Source of the DNA: an uncultured Eubacteriales bacterium
GTDB taxonomy: Bacteria > Bacillota > Clostridia > Christensenellales > Aristaeellaceae
DNA: 64,000 nt
Reading direction: 5' to 3'
Assembly (NCBI GenBank): GCA_900315315.1
Contig: OMYT01000001.1
Location: 124,001 to 188,000 of the forward strand
Part shown: piece by piece, positions 8,232 through 16,722 of the stretch
Layout: each line of letters starts with the position of its first letter
Position numbering within the stretch: position 1 is the first letter of the stretch
Notes under the pieces: generated by a model
What the model saw: the letters and a program-made list of their open reading frames with translations, nothing else
The model's database searches: none
Told to the model about the DNA's origin: nothing
Made by a program: the position numbers and the translations under genes

Positions 8232-9914
8232 ATGCCGCAGAAAAGTATTTTTACAAAATATCCGCTTCTGACAGTGCCGCACAGTTTTCTGAGCAACGGG
8301 CTGATCCGAACGGATGATTTGAATATCAGAAAATTGTATCAGAATGCACAGGCATTTCTGAACGCTCCTTCTGTGTGGGAAGGTTTGTTCAGACTTGCTG
8401 CTCTTCTTTCTGATCATCCGCTGACAGAACCTGTTACGGGGCTGATTACAGCAGCTCTTACCGAAACGGAAGACGGCGCTTTCATAGGCTGCATCGAAGA
8501 ACAGATTGCGGTTGCGAGGGCCGGAATGGCTCTGTTTGAATACAATACCGATCGAAAAATCCTGAAGCGCATCGCATCCTGGTGCAGATATCTTGAAATC
8601 GAATGGGATCAACTTTTTGCTGCCGGCAAAACCTTGTTTATCCCGGCTGATCTGATGGAACTGCTGGTCAATTACTACAAGGTGAGCGGTATCAAATCAG
8701 TGCTCAGACTATGCACAAAGCTTCGCTCTGCTGCGTTTGACTGGACAACAGCGCTACATACGATCCAACAGGTGATTCCGCTCGAATCAACGGAAGAGGA
8801 GCAAATCTCCTTCATTGACAGGATCGGTATTAACGAACTGGATTATGACCAAAAGCAAATATTGCTCAATCATGCCGAAACGCTTGCTGACGGCATTCGA
8901 TACACTCTCTACTCAGGCATATTCAGCGGAAACAGGCAGGATCTTACTGCCGGAAAAACCGCGTGGAAAATCCTGCAGAAACATTACAGAGCCATATGCG
9001 GAGGGACAACGGCAGGGCCGTTTCTAAGCGGTTCAGCCTCCAACGCCGAAATCGGTACAGCCGCACTGGCGGCATGGACAGAAGCCTTTGCGTCTCAGTT
9101 GTTGCTGTCAGGTTCTGAATGGGCAGCAGACGAGATGATCCGGATTGTTTTCAACGGACTGAGCTATTGCCTTCATTCCGACAAGCTCCCGGAATATCAG
9201 ATGGTTAATTGCATCGGGCAAAGCATGGGACAGAACAATACAGCAAAGTTATACGCAAAAGTTTCCAGAGCTGCTGCTGCCGCCTTCAGGGGCGGGATCA
9301 CAGTAACAGAAAACGGAATCATGATCAACTATCTGATGCCGGCAAGATACCTGACAATGATACGAAAAGAAGCTGTTATTCTATACAGCGACGGCGGTAC
9401 TATTCGATTTGGTGGCAAAAAAGAAAAGGCTATAATCGTTGATTTATTCCGGGCGAGGACTGAAACGGCCGATCTGTCTGTCCATCGCGGCGACGAAGAA
9501 GCCAGGACAATCCCGGTACAAACAGAAAACAGCAGGAACGGACAGTATATCCGCCTGGAAGATGTGAATTTTGCAACAGACTCCATTCACTTTGAACAGA
9601 ATAAGAAAATATACTGCGAAAACACGCATCATCAAGGAATCTGCTGGTTTGTGAGAAATCGACTGATGGTTTATGAAAGCGACGAACAAAACTATCACGT
9701 TGCGGTCGAAAAAGAACCGGAAGCAGAAGAAAAAGAAGTAAATGTGACGCTTTTTAACATTGACGGATGGCATCTGCAACAAAATGAACCGGAAGATATT
9801 CCCGTCCTTCCCAGTCACTGTTCCGAGGCGAAGACAGTCAGACTGGTTCCGTATGATCAATCATCCACAAAAGTATCGATGTTCCCGAGGATCAATCCTT
9901 TATGTTTGAAGTAA
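8232..9914 (+). CDS. Unrecognised 560-residue protein, possibly a divergent GH127/DUF1680-like alpha/alpha-barrel
   Basis: Not confidently assigned. The N-terminal two thirds is helical, and a segment near residues 265-315 (SNAEIGTAALAAWTEAFASQ, then WAADEMIRIVFNGLSYCL) resembles the ETCASIG...YNGVL region of GH127 beta-L-arabinofuranosidases. The C-terminal third, starting with YLMPARYLTMI, appears beta-rich. There is no signal peptide, so a cytosolic location is likely. The catalytic Cys/Glu cluster of GH127 was not identified, so enzymatic function should not be assumed. The start has AAGTAAGGA upstream, six bases after the upp stop, and the 3' end overlaps dus by 13 bases, implying co-translation with a tRNA-modifying enzyme, an unexplained pairing. 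A fold-level search is needed to place it. Confidence 0.6.
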   Translation: MPQKSIFTKYPLLTVPHSFLSNGLIRTDDLNIRKLYQNAQAFLNAPSVWEGLFRLAALLSDHPLTEPVTGLITAALTETEDGAFIGCIEEQIAVARAGMALFEYNTDRKILKRIASWCRYLEIEWDQLFAAGKTLFIPADLMELLVNYYKVSGIKSVLRLCTKLRSAAFDWTTALHTIQQVIPLESTEEEQISFIDRIGINELDYDQKQILLNHAETLADGIRYTLYSGIFSGNRQDLTAGKTAWKILQKHYRAICGGTTAGPFLSGSASNAEIGTAALAAWTEAFASQLLLSGSEWAADEMIRIVFNGLSYCLHSDKLPEYQMVNCIGQSMGQNNTAKLYAKVSRAAAAAFRGGITVTENGIMINYLMPARYLTMIRKEAVILYSDGGTIRFGGKKEKAIIVDLFRARTETADLSVHRGDEEARTIPVQTENSRNGQYIRLEDVNFATDSIHFEQNKKIYCENTHHQGICWFVRNRLMVYESDEQNYHVAVEKEPEAEEKEVNVTLFNIDGWHLQQNEPEDIPVLPSHCSEAKTVRLVPYDQSSTKVSMFPRINPLCLK

Positions 9915-10891
9915 GACTTGCCCCTATGTGCGGTATAACGGATCATATTTACAGAACCATATGCTACGAACAGGGGTGCGACCTGGCTTACACAGAAATG
10001 ATCAGCGCAATGGGATATCTATGCGCACCGGAACAACGGGCCACGAAAGAACTGATGATCCGCGGCAAAAGGGAACCAAAGCTGATTCTGCAGTTGTTCG
10101 GACGGGATCCGGACACAGTTGCTGAGGCGGCCAAAAGAATATCTGCATTCGGGATATATGACGGAATCGATCTGAACATGGGGTGCCCAGCCAAAAAGAT
10201 CGCTCCATCGGGAGAAGGCTGCGGGCTGATGCGGACACCTGAAAAAGCGAGCGAGATGATGCGCAAAACCGTGGCTGCATCCAACGTTCCCGTAACTGTA
10301 AAGATGCGACTCGGGTATGACAAATACCATATCAATGCGATTGAACTGGCGCGAATGGCTGAAGACAACGGGATTGCCTCTGTCACCGTACACGGAAGAA
10401 CGAGGGAGCAGCAATACAGCGGAGAGGCAGACTGGAATATGATTGCCGAGATAAAAAAGGCGGTTAAGATTCCCGTATATGGAAACGGTGATATTTTTAC
10501 GGCAGAGGAGGCAATACGGTTTCAGCAAAAAAGTGAAACCGACGGGGTGATGATCGGAAGGGGCGCCATGGGGAACCCCTGGATTTTCAGAGAAATCAAG
10601 GCGATGATGAACGGCGTGACAGTCGGGCCTGTAACAGCAGATGAAAGATATCATATGATTTTACGGCATTATCAGACAATGCTCGCTTTTAAGCCGGAAC
10701 GGATTGCGGTGAACGAAATGCGAAAGCATATCGGCTGGTATATTAAAGGACTCAACGGTGCGGCAACTTTCAGGGCAAAAATAAACCACGCTGAAAAGCC
10801 AGAAGAAGCCTTTGACCTGATCCGGTCGTTCTTTGAGAAAGCTGAAGGCAGCAGCGATGAACGGAGGAGAGCCCATGAGCAGAACAACTGA
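9902..10891 (+). CDS. dus: tRNA-dihydrouridine synthase
   Basis: FMN-dependent enzyme reducing specific uridines in tRNA to dihydrouridine. The 329-residue protein begins APMCGITDHIYRTIC and has LQLFGRDPDTV, the signature GIDLNMGCPAKKI with the catalytic cysteine, VKMRLGYD, VTVHGRTREQQYSG, PVYGNGDI and MIGRGAMGNPWIF, followed by the C-terminal helical domain. It is of the DusB-like bacterial type; the uridine position modified cannot be read from sequence. The ATG is inside the last codons of the upstream gene, and the gene in turn overlaps the start of the next secreted protein, so expression appears coupled across three genes. Confidence 0.93.
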   Translation: MFEVRLAPMCGITDHIYRTICYEQGCDLAYTEMISAMGYLCAPEQRATKELMIRGKREPKLILQLFGRDPDTVAEAAKRISAFGIYDGIDLNMGCPAKKIAPSGEGCGLMRTPEKASEMMRKTVAASNVPVTVKMRLGYDKYHINAIELARMAEDNGIASVTVHGRTREQQYSGEADWNMIAEIKKAVKIPVYGNGDIFTAEEAIRFQQKSETDGVMIGRGAMGNPWIFREIKAMMNGVTVGPVTADERYHMILRHYQTMLAFKPERIAVNEMRKHIGWYIKGLNGAATFRAKINHAEKPEEAFDLIRSFFEKAEGSSDERRRAHEQNN

Positions 10892-12236
10892 ACGGAAGAC
10901 GATCGTATTGATCCTGATCATGATGCTGCTCCTTCCGTCTGCAGCATCAGCTGCGATTCCGATACCTGTGACCCTGCTGACAGGAGAAACAAATGAACCA
11001 CTGAGAATCGTTCTTTCAGAGCCGGAATTCAAAAAACTATCACAATTTGATGAAAACAGGACGGAGCAACTGAACCGATTGATCCGGCATGCGGGGATCG
11101 ACCTGAACATAGACAGAAACTGCAGCAAGACCAAAATTCTGATCGACAATGACGAAGTTTTTTCTTATCTGCAAAACGATGATGCAGAACGGATCTACTC
11201 CTTTGAACCGGCAGTTATTTATCAAGAAAAAACGAATGGAGAAGAAACCGACAGTGATGACTTCGTTTTATTTCTGGAACAGTTTCTGGTCAAAGCAAAC
11301 GGGTATATAAATGATTTCTATATGTTGTTTGCCGCGGCACCGGAAGCTTTTGCGGAACGAACCAGAAATGAAGGAACCGAACTGCGCCTATCCGGTTTCG
11401 GAAAGGCTGTACAAAGAATGACGATTACTTTCCCGGCAGATTATGTGAAAGAAAACTTCCCCAAAGTGCTAAGTGATCTTACCAAATCGGAAGAATGCCG
11501 AGAAATTATCAGCGGACTGATATTTTCCGGAGCCCAGAAAATCAGCCTGCTTTATGACGCGGAGGGAAAGCTTGTCCGCATCAACTATGACGGAACAGTT
11601 GGAGAATCAGAAGAAACGCTTCGAAAGGTATCGCTGGTCTGGAAAGTTCTGCGCGAAGATGAACATCAGAAAGACAGTATCTCCCTGAAAACACCGGCTA
11701 TCAAAGGAGCGGACAAAGACAATATCGCATTGGAAAGGGAGATTGACTCATCAGACAGCGCTTTGGGCAAATACATGTGGGATATTCAAATTGACCACAG
11801 AGCCGGAAAAGAAGACAAAAAGCAGACTCATTTTTCCGCACAACTGACAGATGCCGACTCAGTGATCAGTGGAAATATGGAGTATAATATCAAGCGGGAC
11901 GGAAAAAACCCGAAAACCAAGGTGTACATGGAGGTCAGAGAAGAAAAAGCGGGAGAATACAAAGGAACTATTGAAATTGCTGATTATTCAGGTAAAATAG
12001 AAAAGAACAGGATTCTGATTCATTCACTGCTTCAGAAGGGTGAGGCCGTGAAATGGCCGGAGGCAGGATTAACGAAGGCTGAAACGGCGCGAAACAATGA
12101 AATTGATCCGAAAAATGAACCGGAAGATACCATTGCAGGCATCATTATTCAGAAACTGTTCGAGTTGCCGGAAGAAGATCTTACATATTTCAGTAACGAA
12201 ATCCCGGCATCGATGTGGCTTGAGTTAGTTCATTAA
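10875..12236 (+). CDS. Unrecognised secreted protein 1 of a three-gene cassette
   Basis: No known family recognised. The start at 10875 follows GGAGGAGAGCCC and gives a clear signal peptide (basic n-region, hydrophobic IVLILIMMLLL, cleavage near ASAA); there is no lipobox, so the 453-residue product is probably exported and released or wall-associated. It starts inside the dus gene (17-base overlap). The mature part alternates helical stretches with short beta-rich ones and is rich in Glu, Lys and Asp. A central stretch (TFPADYVKENFPKVLSDLTK, then SEECREIISGL, near residues 180-210) resembles in pattern VIPIDEMKNKLIAMFAEF in the next gene, suggesting distant relationship. No catalytic motif, repeat or sorting signal was seen. 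Confidence 0.75.
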   Translation: MSRTTERKTIVLILIMMLLLPSAASAAIPIPVTLLTGETNEPLRIVLSEPEFKKLSQFDENRTEQLNRLIRHAGIDLNIDRNCSKTKILIDNDEVFSYLQNDDAERIYSFEPAVIYQEKTNGEETDSDDFVLFLEQFLVKANGYINDFYMLFAAAPEAFAERTRNEGTELRLSGFGKAVQRMTITFPADYVKENFPKVLSDLTKSEECREIISGLIFSGAQKISLLYDAEGKLVRINYDGTVGESEETLRKVSLVWKVLREDEHQKDSISLKTPAIKGADKDNIALEREIDSSDSALGKYMWDIQIDHRAGKEDKKQTHFSAQLTDADSVISGNMEYNIKRDGKNPKTKVYMEVREEKAGEYKGTIEIADYSGKIEKNRILIHSLLQKGEAVKWPEAGLTKAETARNNEIDPKNEPEDTIAGIIIQKLFELPEEDLTYFSNEIPASMWLELVH

Positions 12237-12255
12237 CAGAATAGGGGAGACAGCC

Positions 12256-13854
12256 ATGAAGAAAAGGATTATTTGTATCATCGCAGGAATCATGATGCTT
12301 TTGTCCGGGGTTGCAAATGCTGCGACCTATACGCTTCCTGAGAAAATGCAGAATCAGCTTGCCATCGGAAGCGGACTGAAGGGATCCTTTACCGTGACGG
12401 CAGACGGAGAGCTTTCCAAGACTCCTTTCCTGAATGCCTTTTGTGACGCTACGTACGACCTGCGCGGCATGTCTTCTGGGCACGATTTGCACTATTATCT
12501 TTTTCAGGAAAACAACGGAAGTCAGACTATTATCGCAGAGTTATACAAAAAAGACGGACAATATTACCTCAGAAGTGATATTGTTCAGGGAAAGATCCTC
12601 GAGCTTTCCGGTTTTTCCATTTTCCTTGATGCGTTGTTTTCACAACAGGGAGAGAATCCGACCATTTCTTCCGCATTCATGAACTACCTCGCCCTGCCTG
12701 AGGATGTAAAGGAAAAACAATGGAAAACCGAAATCAACAAATATCAGAACGAACTGGAAATGTGGCTGCATGATTTTACGGCACAGGCTGATGTCGTGAA
12801 GCAGGAAAATGGAAGTTCGGCTTTTGATTTTTCCTATGTGATTCCGATTGATGAGATGAAAAACAAACTGATAGCCATGTTTGCGGAGTTTGCGGCAGAT
12901 GCAGAACTGCAAGCACTGATGGATACCATCATGACAGCAGAACAGAAAGAACTATATATGAACGCTGCTCTGGGTTATTTCTATGAAGAAGCAGTCAATT
13001 CGCTCGATATACATAGCGATATCAAACTCAGCAAACGCGTATCAGCACTCGGCGATCTGATCAATTCTAAACTGGTTCTTCCGCTTGACCCGAATATTAC
13101 CGGATATGATAAACTTATAATCGAAAGCAGCAATGGATATTCAATCTATCAATTTGAGGGAAAAGAGAAAGCTTTTGTGATCGGTCTTCCTTCCATTGAT
13201 CTGTTGAATGAACAGGAATACGAAAAATCCATCTGGGTTTCGAGCATCGACAACACAAACCCGAAAGAGAACAAGAATTTTTCTATCCGCGCCGACATCA
13301 AAAAGACTTTCAGTCAATACAACGATGAAGAAGATAAAAGTCACCAGGAGGAGCATTATTCCGCAGCAATTTGCCAGGATATCACCTGGCTGCCGGAGGC
13401 TTTTAAAGGCGAGGAATTAGCCGAATGGCACGACGTTGAAGCATCACTGGACCTGCACTATCACAGCAAATATTCACAAAACAGTGCGACAACCCTGGAA
13501 ATAAAGTTTAATTACAAGCAAAACGGCTCTTCCCTGACGATCGACGGAAAAGTCAAAACTGCAGCTCCCTGGCTGTTTATGCCATTTGAAGTGACGGATC
13601 CGACCCAAATCGGTCCTGATCATCCAGAAATCACAGAAAACTACCTGATTGACTGGATCAGCAATGCTGCTTCTATCATTCATCATGATGACGAGCCGGA
13701 TGAAACGGAAACAACAACGGAAAATCAACCTGAAGCGCAGGAAGAGACAGGGGAAAAGACAGAAACAAACGCAGAAAACGACAGCGATGTTTCCGACACG
13801 GCAGAAGCAGCGCCCCTGCCGGAAGATCCTGAAACCGGAGATGGCGCCGAATGA
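12256..13854 (+). CDS. Unrecognised secreted protein 2 of a three-gene cassette
   Basis: A 532-residue protein with a signal peptide (MKKRIICIIAGIMMLLSG, then a cleavage site near ANA-ATY). The start follows GGGGAGACAGCC, 19 bases after the previous gene. The mature protein has a central domain of amphipathic helices and beta strands and ends in an acidic, low-complexity tail of about 55 residues rich in Glu, Thr, Asp and Pro (from about residue 478, DDEPDETETTTENQPEAQ onward). Such a tail could be a flexible spacer or a cation- or wall-interacting segment, but there is no LPXTG or membrane anchor after it. Distant similarity in pattern to the preceding protein suggests duplication. Function unknown. 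Confidence 0.75.
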   Translation: MKKRIICIIAGIMMLLSGVANAATYTLPEKMQNQLAIGSGLKGSFTVTADGELSKTPFLNAFCDATYDLRGMSSGHDLHYYLFQENNGSQTIIAELYKKDGQYYLRSDIVQGKILELSGFSIFLDALFSQQGENPTISSAFMNYLALPEDVKEKQWKTEINKYQNELEMWLHDFTAQADVVKQENGSSAFDFSYVIPIDEMKNKLIAMFAEFAADAELQALMDTIMTAEQKELYMNAALGYFYEEAVNSLDIHSDIKLSKRVSALGDLINSKLVLPLDPNITGYDKLIIESSNGYSIYQFEGKEKAFVIGLPSIDLLNEQEYEKSIWVSSIDNTNPKENKNFSIRADIKKTFSQYNDEEDKSHQEEHYSAAICQDITWLPEAFKGEELAEWHDVEASLDLHYHSKYSQNSATTLEIKFNYKQNGSSLTIDGKVKTAAPWLFMPFEVTDPTQIGPDHPEITENYLIDWISNAASIIHHDDEPDETETTTENQPEAQEETGEKTETNAENDSDVSDTAEAAPLPEDPETGDGAE

Positions 13855-14804
13855 AGATCCGAAAAATCATTTCTATCCTGATCATTTTCAGTCTATTACC
13901 CGTTTCGCTCGCGCAGGCCGAGACAGCTCAAAACCGAATCGGTTTTACCCTGTCTGATGAGCATGGCGAGATACATCTGACAACTTCCATGATTCCGGAT
14001 CAACCTTTTTTGATCAGTCTTCCTGAGGGTATTGAGTCACGGGATCTGTTCAATCTGATCAGACCGAATATGATACCGATGGTGATTGACAACTTCGCAA
14101 AAGCAATCAGTGAACAAAACAATGAGATCAAAGGGAAAATTCAGAAGGGCTTCTTTTCCGGCGATGTATTTGAACAGGCATATGAAAAGAAAACCATTGA
14201 TTTTAATAAAGATGATATTCAATTGCTGATCACGGATCTGATCGGTCGACTTCAGGGAATAGATGCTGAGGCAAAAAACAGTCTTGAGCGAATCATGCAA
14301 TTCTTTATCAGACAGATATACGAAAATGAAAAAAAAATCAGTATCAGCTCTTTTGATCAGGGACGTTATGTGACGGTCAATATCGGCGGGAAACAGGAGA
14401 CTATACTGATTGTTTCAGCAGATTTGTCAGAGAAAGATACATATCGGATTGTCATCGGACAAGGAACCGGCAGCGCGGTATATTACGATGAAATCAGCTG
14501 CAAAATAAGCGGTACCGAAATCGATTATATATTCAGCCTGTACAGAACAACAGTTCCGACGTTCAGAATGGTCAGTGAACAGGATTGCGTGCAGTTTGCT
14601 GAGATCAGAATAACCGATCAGGGTGACAAAGCCTTTGAATTTATGGGGGAAATCCATTCCGTACTGCTTCCTGAAACCGCCGTAATCACCGGGAACAGAC
14701 CGGCAGAAGAAGAAAAGATCAATATTGAGATGAATATCGGAGAGCGTGAAGAGGGAATAACTGATGTATTAATGCCAATCCTGTTCCAATTGATGACGCG
14801 TTAA
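13851..14804 (+). CDS. Unrecognised secreted protein 3 of a three-gene cassette
   Basis: A 317-residue protein whose ATG overlaps the previous stop by four bases (ATGA), with GGAG upstream. The N-terminus MKIRKIISILIIFSLLPVSL, ending in AQA, is a standard signal peptide without lipobox. The mature part begins with a short beta-rich segment (IGFTLSDEHGEIHLTTS), then helices (residues about 55-150), then a beta-rich half. No motif of a known family was recognised. It ends four bases before the convergent ispDF gene and no hairpin terminator was seen between them. Translation coupling with the other two exported proteins suggests they act together outside the cytoplasm. Confidence 0.75.
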   Translation: MKIRKIISILIIFSLLPVSLAQAETAQNRIGFTLSDEHGEIHLTTSMIPDQPFLISLPEGIESRDLFNLIRPNMIPMVIDNFAKAISEQNNEIKGKIQKGFFSGDVFEQAYEKKTIDFNKDDIQLLITDLIGRLQGIDAEAKNSLERIMQFFIRQIYENEKKISISSFDQGRYVTVNIGGKQETILIVSADLSEKDTYRIVIGQGTGSAVYYDEISCKISGTEIDYIFSLYRTTVPTFRMVSEQDCVQFAEIRITDQGDKAFEFMGEIHSVLLPETAVITGNRPAEEEKINIEMNIGEREEGITDVLMPILFQLMTR

Positions 14805-14808
14805 CGTT

Positions 14809-15963
14809 TTATTTCAACAAACAAACCGCGTATGCGGAAATGCCTTCTTCCCGTCCTTCAAATCCAAGTTTTTCGGTTGTTGTTGCTTTCACATTCACAG
14901 CGCTTTCGTTTATAACAAGTGCTTCGGCAACAGAATGGACCATCTGCGGGATAAAAGGCAATAACTTCGGTTTCTGGGCGACAATGGTGATATCTGTATT
15001 GTGAACAGCGAATCCGGCGGCATTGATGAGCCGGTTTGTTTCTTTCAACAGGAGAAGAGAGGAGATGTCTTTGAAGCGATCGTCCGTATCCGGGAAATGC
15101 CGGCCGATATCTCCCAAACCGCCGGCCCCAAGCATTGCATCCATCAGGGCATGAAGTGCTACATCGGCATCGCTGTGGCCCAAAAGCCCGTGAGACCATG
15201 GAATCTCAACACCGCAAAGAATCAGTTTTCGCCCTTCCACCAGTCGATGTACATCGTAGCCCATACCAACTCTCATGGATTTACAGTCTCCTTTCAGGAT
15301 CATACTTGCTGTGATCAGATCGTCCTGCGTGGTCAACTTCAGATTATTTCCTGAACCGGGAACAATCCGAACGGGATGACCATAATATTCCATCAGACTG
15401 GCATCATCTGTTCCCGAAAAGTTGTCTTTTGATGCTTGCAATGAAACATTGAGCAAATCCGCTGCAATAAATCCCTGAGGAGTCTGGATCTCAAAAAGAG
15501 TTGCTCTGTCGAGCGTGCCCGTTACAAAGCGCTGTTCATTACTGAGTTTATAAGTACTTGTAACCGGAATACCCGGTACTGCAGAACCAAAGTTTTTTAT
15601 ACCGTTGATCACATTCATAATAATCTCGGGAGACACGAGGCAACGAGCTGCGTCATGAATGAGAACGATGTCATCCGGCTTGAACTCAAAAGCAAGAAGA
15701 CCATTCTGAACAGATTGCTGGCGAGTATCTCCGCCTGTTATATAGCGAACATGGAAAGGAAGTGACAACCCTTCAATTTCATGAATCAGGTCATGCATTA
15801 CATCCGGATGACAAACGACAACCATTTCATCCGTAAGCCCTGAAAAAGCCTCGACGCTTCTGCAGATTACCGTTTTACCACAAAGCGGTATAAGCGTTTT
15901 ATTGATGGAAGAGTTCATTCTGGTTCCGGATCCGCCGGCCAGCATTACAGTAAAAACTTTCAT
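14809..15963 (-). CDS. ispDF: Bifunctional IspD/IspF (MEP pathway)
   Basis: Fusion of two non-consecutive enzymes of the methylerythritol phosphate route to isoprenoids. The N-terminal IspD half (about residues 1-228) makes CDP-methylerythritol, with [20 protein letters not shown] and [11 protein letters not shown]. The C-terminal IspF half (from [17 protein letters not shown]) makes the 2,4-cyclodiphosphate, with the zinc ligands in GYDVHRL and [20 protein letters not shown], plus FPDTDDRFK. Both halves look complete, so both activities are expected; the 384-residue length equals the sum of the two. The start follows GGGAGAAATC and overlaps the rqcP stop by four bases. The fusion is known in some proteobacteria and Clostridia; separate ispD and ispF genes are commoner in Firmicutes. 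Confidence 0.93.
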   Translation of the reverse strand: MKVFTVMLAGGSGTRMNSSINKTLIPLCGKTVICRSVEAFSGLTDEMVVVCHPDVMHDLIHEIEGLSLPFHVRYITGGDTRQQSVQNGLLAFEFKPDDIVLIHDAARCLVSPEIIMNVINGIKNFGSAVPGIPVTSTYKLSNEQRFVTGTLDRATLFEIQTPQGFIAADLLNVSLQASKDNFSGTDDASLMEYYGHPVRIVPGSGNNLKLTTQDDLITASMILKGDCKSMRVGMGYDVHRLVEGRKLILCGVEIPWSHGLLGHSDADVALHALMDAMLGAGGLGDIGRHFPDTDDRFKDISSLLLLKETNRLINAAGFAVHNTDITIVAQKPKLLPFIPQMVHSVAEALVINESAVNVKATTTEKLGFEGREEGISAYAVCLLK

Positions 15964-16238
15964 GATTTCTCCCGTACGGCTTCCAGATATGAATCTTCAT
16001 CTAGGATTCTGTACATATCTGATGCCAGATCTTTACTGACAGTGTCTTTGACTGCAAGGACTTCATAATGACCGATATGCTCACCGAAGCGAATACTGAT
16101 GATGTCACCCGGTTTAACTTCCGAAGAGGGTTTCGACATTTTTTCGTTAACTGAAACACGGCCGCTTGAACAGGCCTCATTTGCTACAGTGCGCCTTTTG
16201 ATAATCCTTGAAACTTTTAAAAATTTATCGATTCGCAT
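15960..16238 (-). CDS. rqcP: RqcP, S4-domain ribosome-associated quality-control factor (YabO/Hsp15-like)
   Basis: Small 92-residue S4-domain RNA-binding protein. Homologues bind 50S subunits carrying peptidyl-tRNA and help RqcH add alanine tails in bacterial ribosome quality control. The S4 motif is [20 protein letters not shown], followed by [20 protein letters not shown]. The start at 16238 has GAGGG six bases upstream; the longer frame begins inside the hup terminator and is rejected. The gene lies in the spoVB/mazG/hup/rqcP neighbourhood familiar from Bacillus (yabM-yabN-yabO), which supports the name, and overlaps ispDF by four bases. It lies behind the hup terminator, so it depends on read-through or an unseen promoter. 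Confidence 0.9.
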   Translation of the reverse strand: MRIDKFLKVSRIIKRRTVANEACSSGRVSVNEKMSKPSSEVKPGDIISIRFGEHIGHYEVLAVKDTVSKDLASDMYRILDEDSYLEAVREKS

Positions 16239-16249
16239 AAATCCCTCAC

Positions 16250-16283
16250 AAATAAAACCCGCAGGAAACAAAGTTCCTGCGGG
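16250..16283 (-). terminator. Intrinsic terminator after hup
   Basis: Perfect 10-bp hairpin on the minus strand (CCCGCAGGAA at 16258-16267 and TTCCTGCGGG at 16274-16283, forward coordinates) followed by TTTTATTT. It separates highly expressed hup from the rqcP-ispDF pair. Confidence 0.85.
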
Positions 16284-16296
16284 CATAATCAGATGA

Positions 16297-16596
16297 TTAT
16301 TTCTTGCCCTTTTTCTTGACCGGAGTATTCACTTTATCCTTCAGCGCTTTACCTGCTTTGAAAGATGGGGATTTGGAAGCTTTGATCTCAATCTCAGCAC
16401 CGGTACGAGGGTTACGCGCAGTACGCGCAGGGCGATTTTTTACATCAAAGGTACCGAAGCCAATGATTTGAACCTTCTCACCTTTGGAAAGAGCGCCGGA
16501 CACAGAAGAAACAAATGTATCCAGAACTTTCTCAGCATCTTTTTTGGACAATTTGGTCTTGACAGACAATGCAGCAACCAGTTCACTCTTGTTCAC
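16297..16596 (-). CDS. hup: HU-family nucleoid protein
   Basis: DNA-bending histone-like protein of 99 residues. The HU signature is present: MNKSELVAALSVKTKLSKKD, GFGTFDVKNRPARTARNPRT with the DNA-intercalating RNP arm, and FKAGKALKDKVN, then a basic lysine-rich tail. The start is a GTG at 16596: AGGAGG lies eight bases upstream of it, whereas the upstream TTG is only two bases from the AGGAGG. It has its own promoter (16682-16709) and terminator (16250-16283), so it is probably transcribed as a strong monocistron inside the larger minus-strand gene row. Confidence 0.96.
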   Translation of the reverse strand: MNKSELVAALSVKTKLSKKDAEKVLDTFVSSVSGALSKGEKVQIIGFGTFDVKNRPARTARNPRTGAEIEIKASKSPSFKAGKALKDKVNTPVKKKGKK

Positions 16597-16681
16597 AGAC
16601 AATTCCTCCTTACTATTAGTACAAAAACAAAATATATGTCAAAGACAGAAACTTATTCACTTTCGCCTTTAACATGATTTT

Positions 16682-16709
16682 AGTATACACGTTGTTGTTG
16701 GAAAGTCAA
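16682..16709 (-). promoter_or_regulatory. Probable sigma-A promoter of hup
   Basis: On the minus strand, TTGACT (16709-16704), a 16-base spacer and TATACT (16687-16682), giving a leader of about 80 bases before the GTG at 16596. A second TTGACA at 16642-16637 would place the start site in the ribosome-binding site and is less likely. Confidence 0.6.
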
Positions 16710-16722
16710 GTATTCCATAATA

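Noticed and set aside
13680-13854. Glu/Thr/Asp-rich tail of secreted protein 2 considered as a sortase or choline-binding anchor
   Set aside because: No LPXTG-like motif, hydrophobic segment or aromatic repeats follow; it simply ends at the stop codon.
16613-16642. TTGACA-18-TAATAG as a hup promoter
   Set aside because: The transcript would begin inside the ribosome-binding site; the upstream TTGACT-16-TATACT gives a normal leader.
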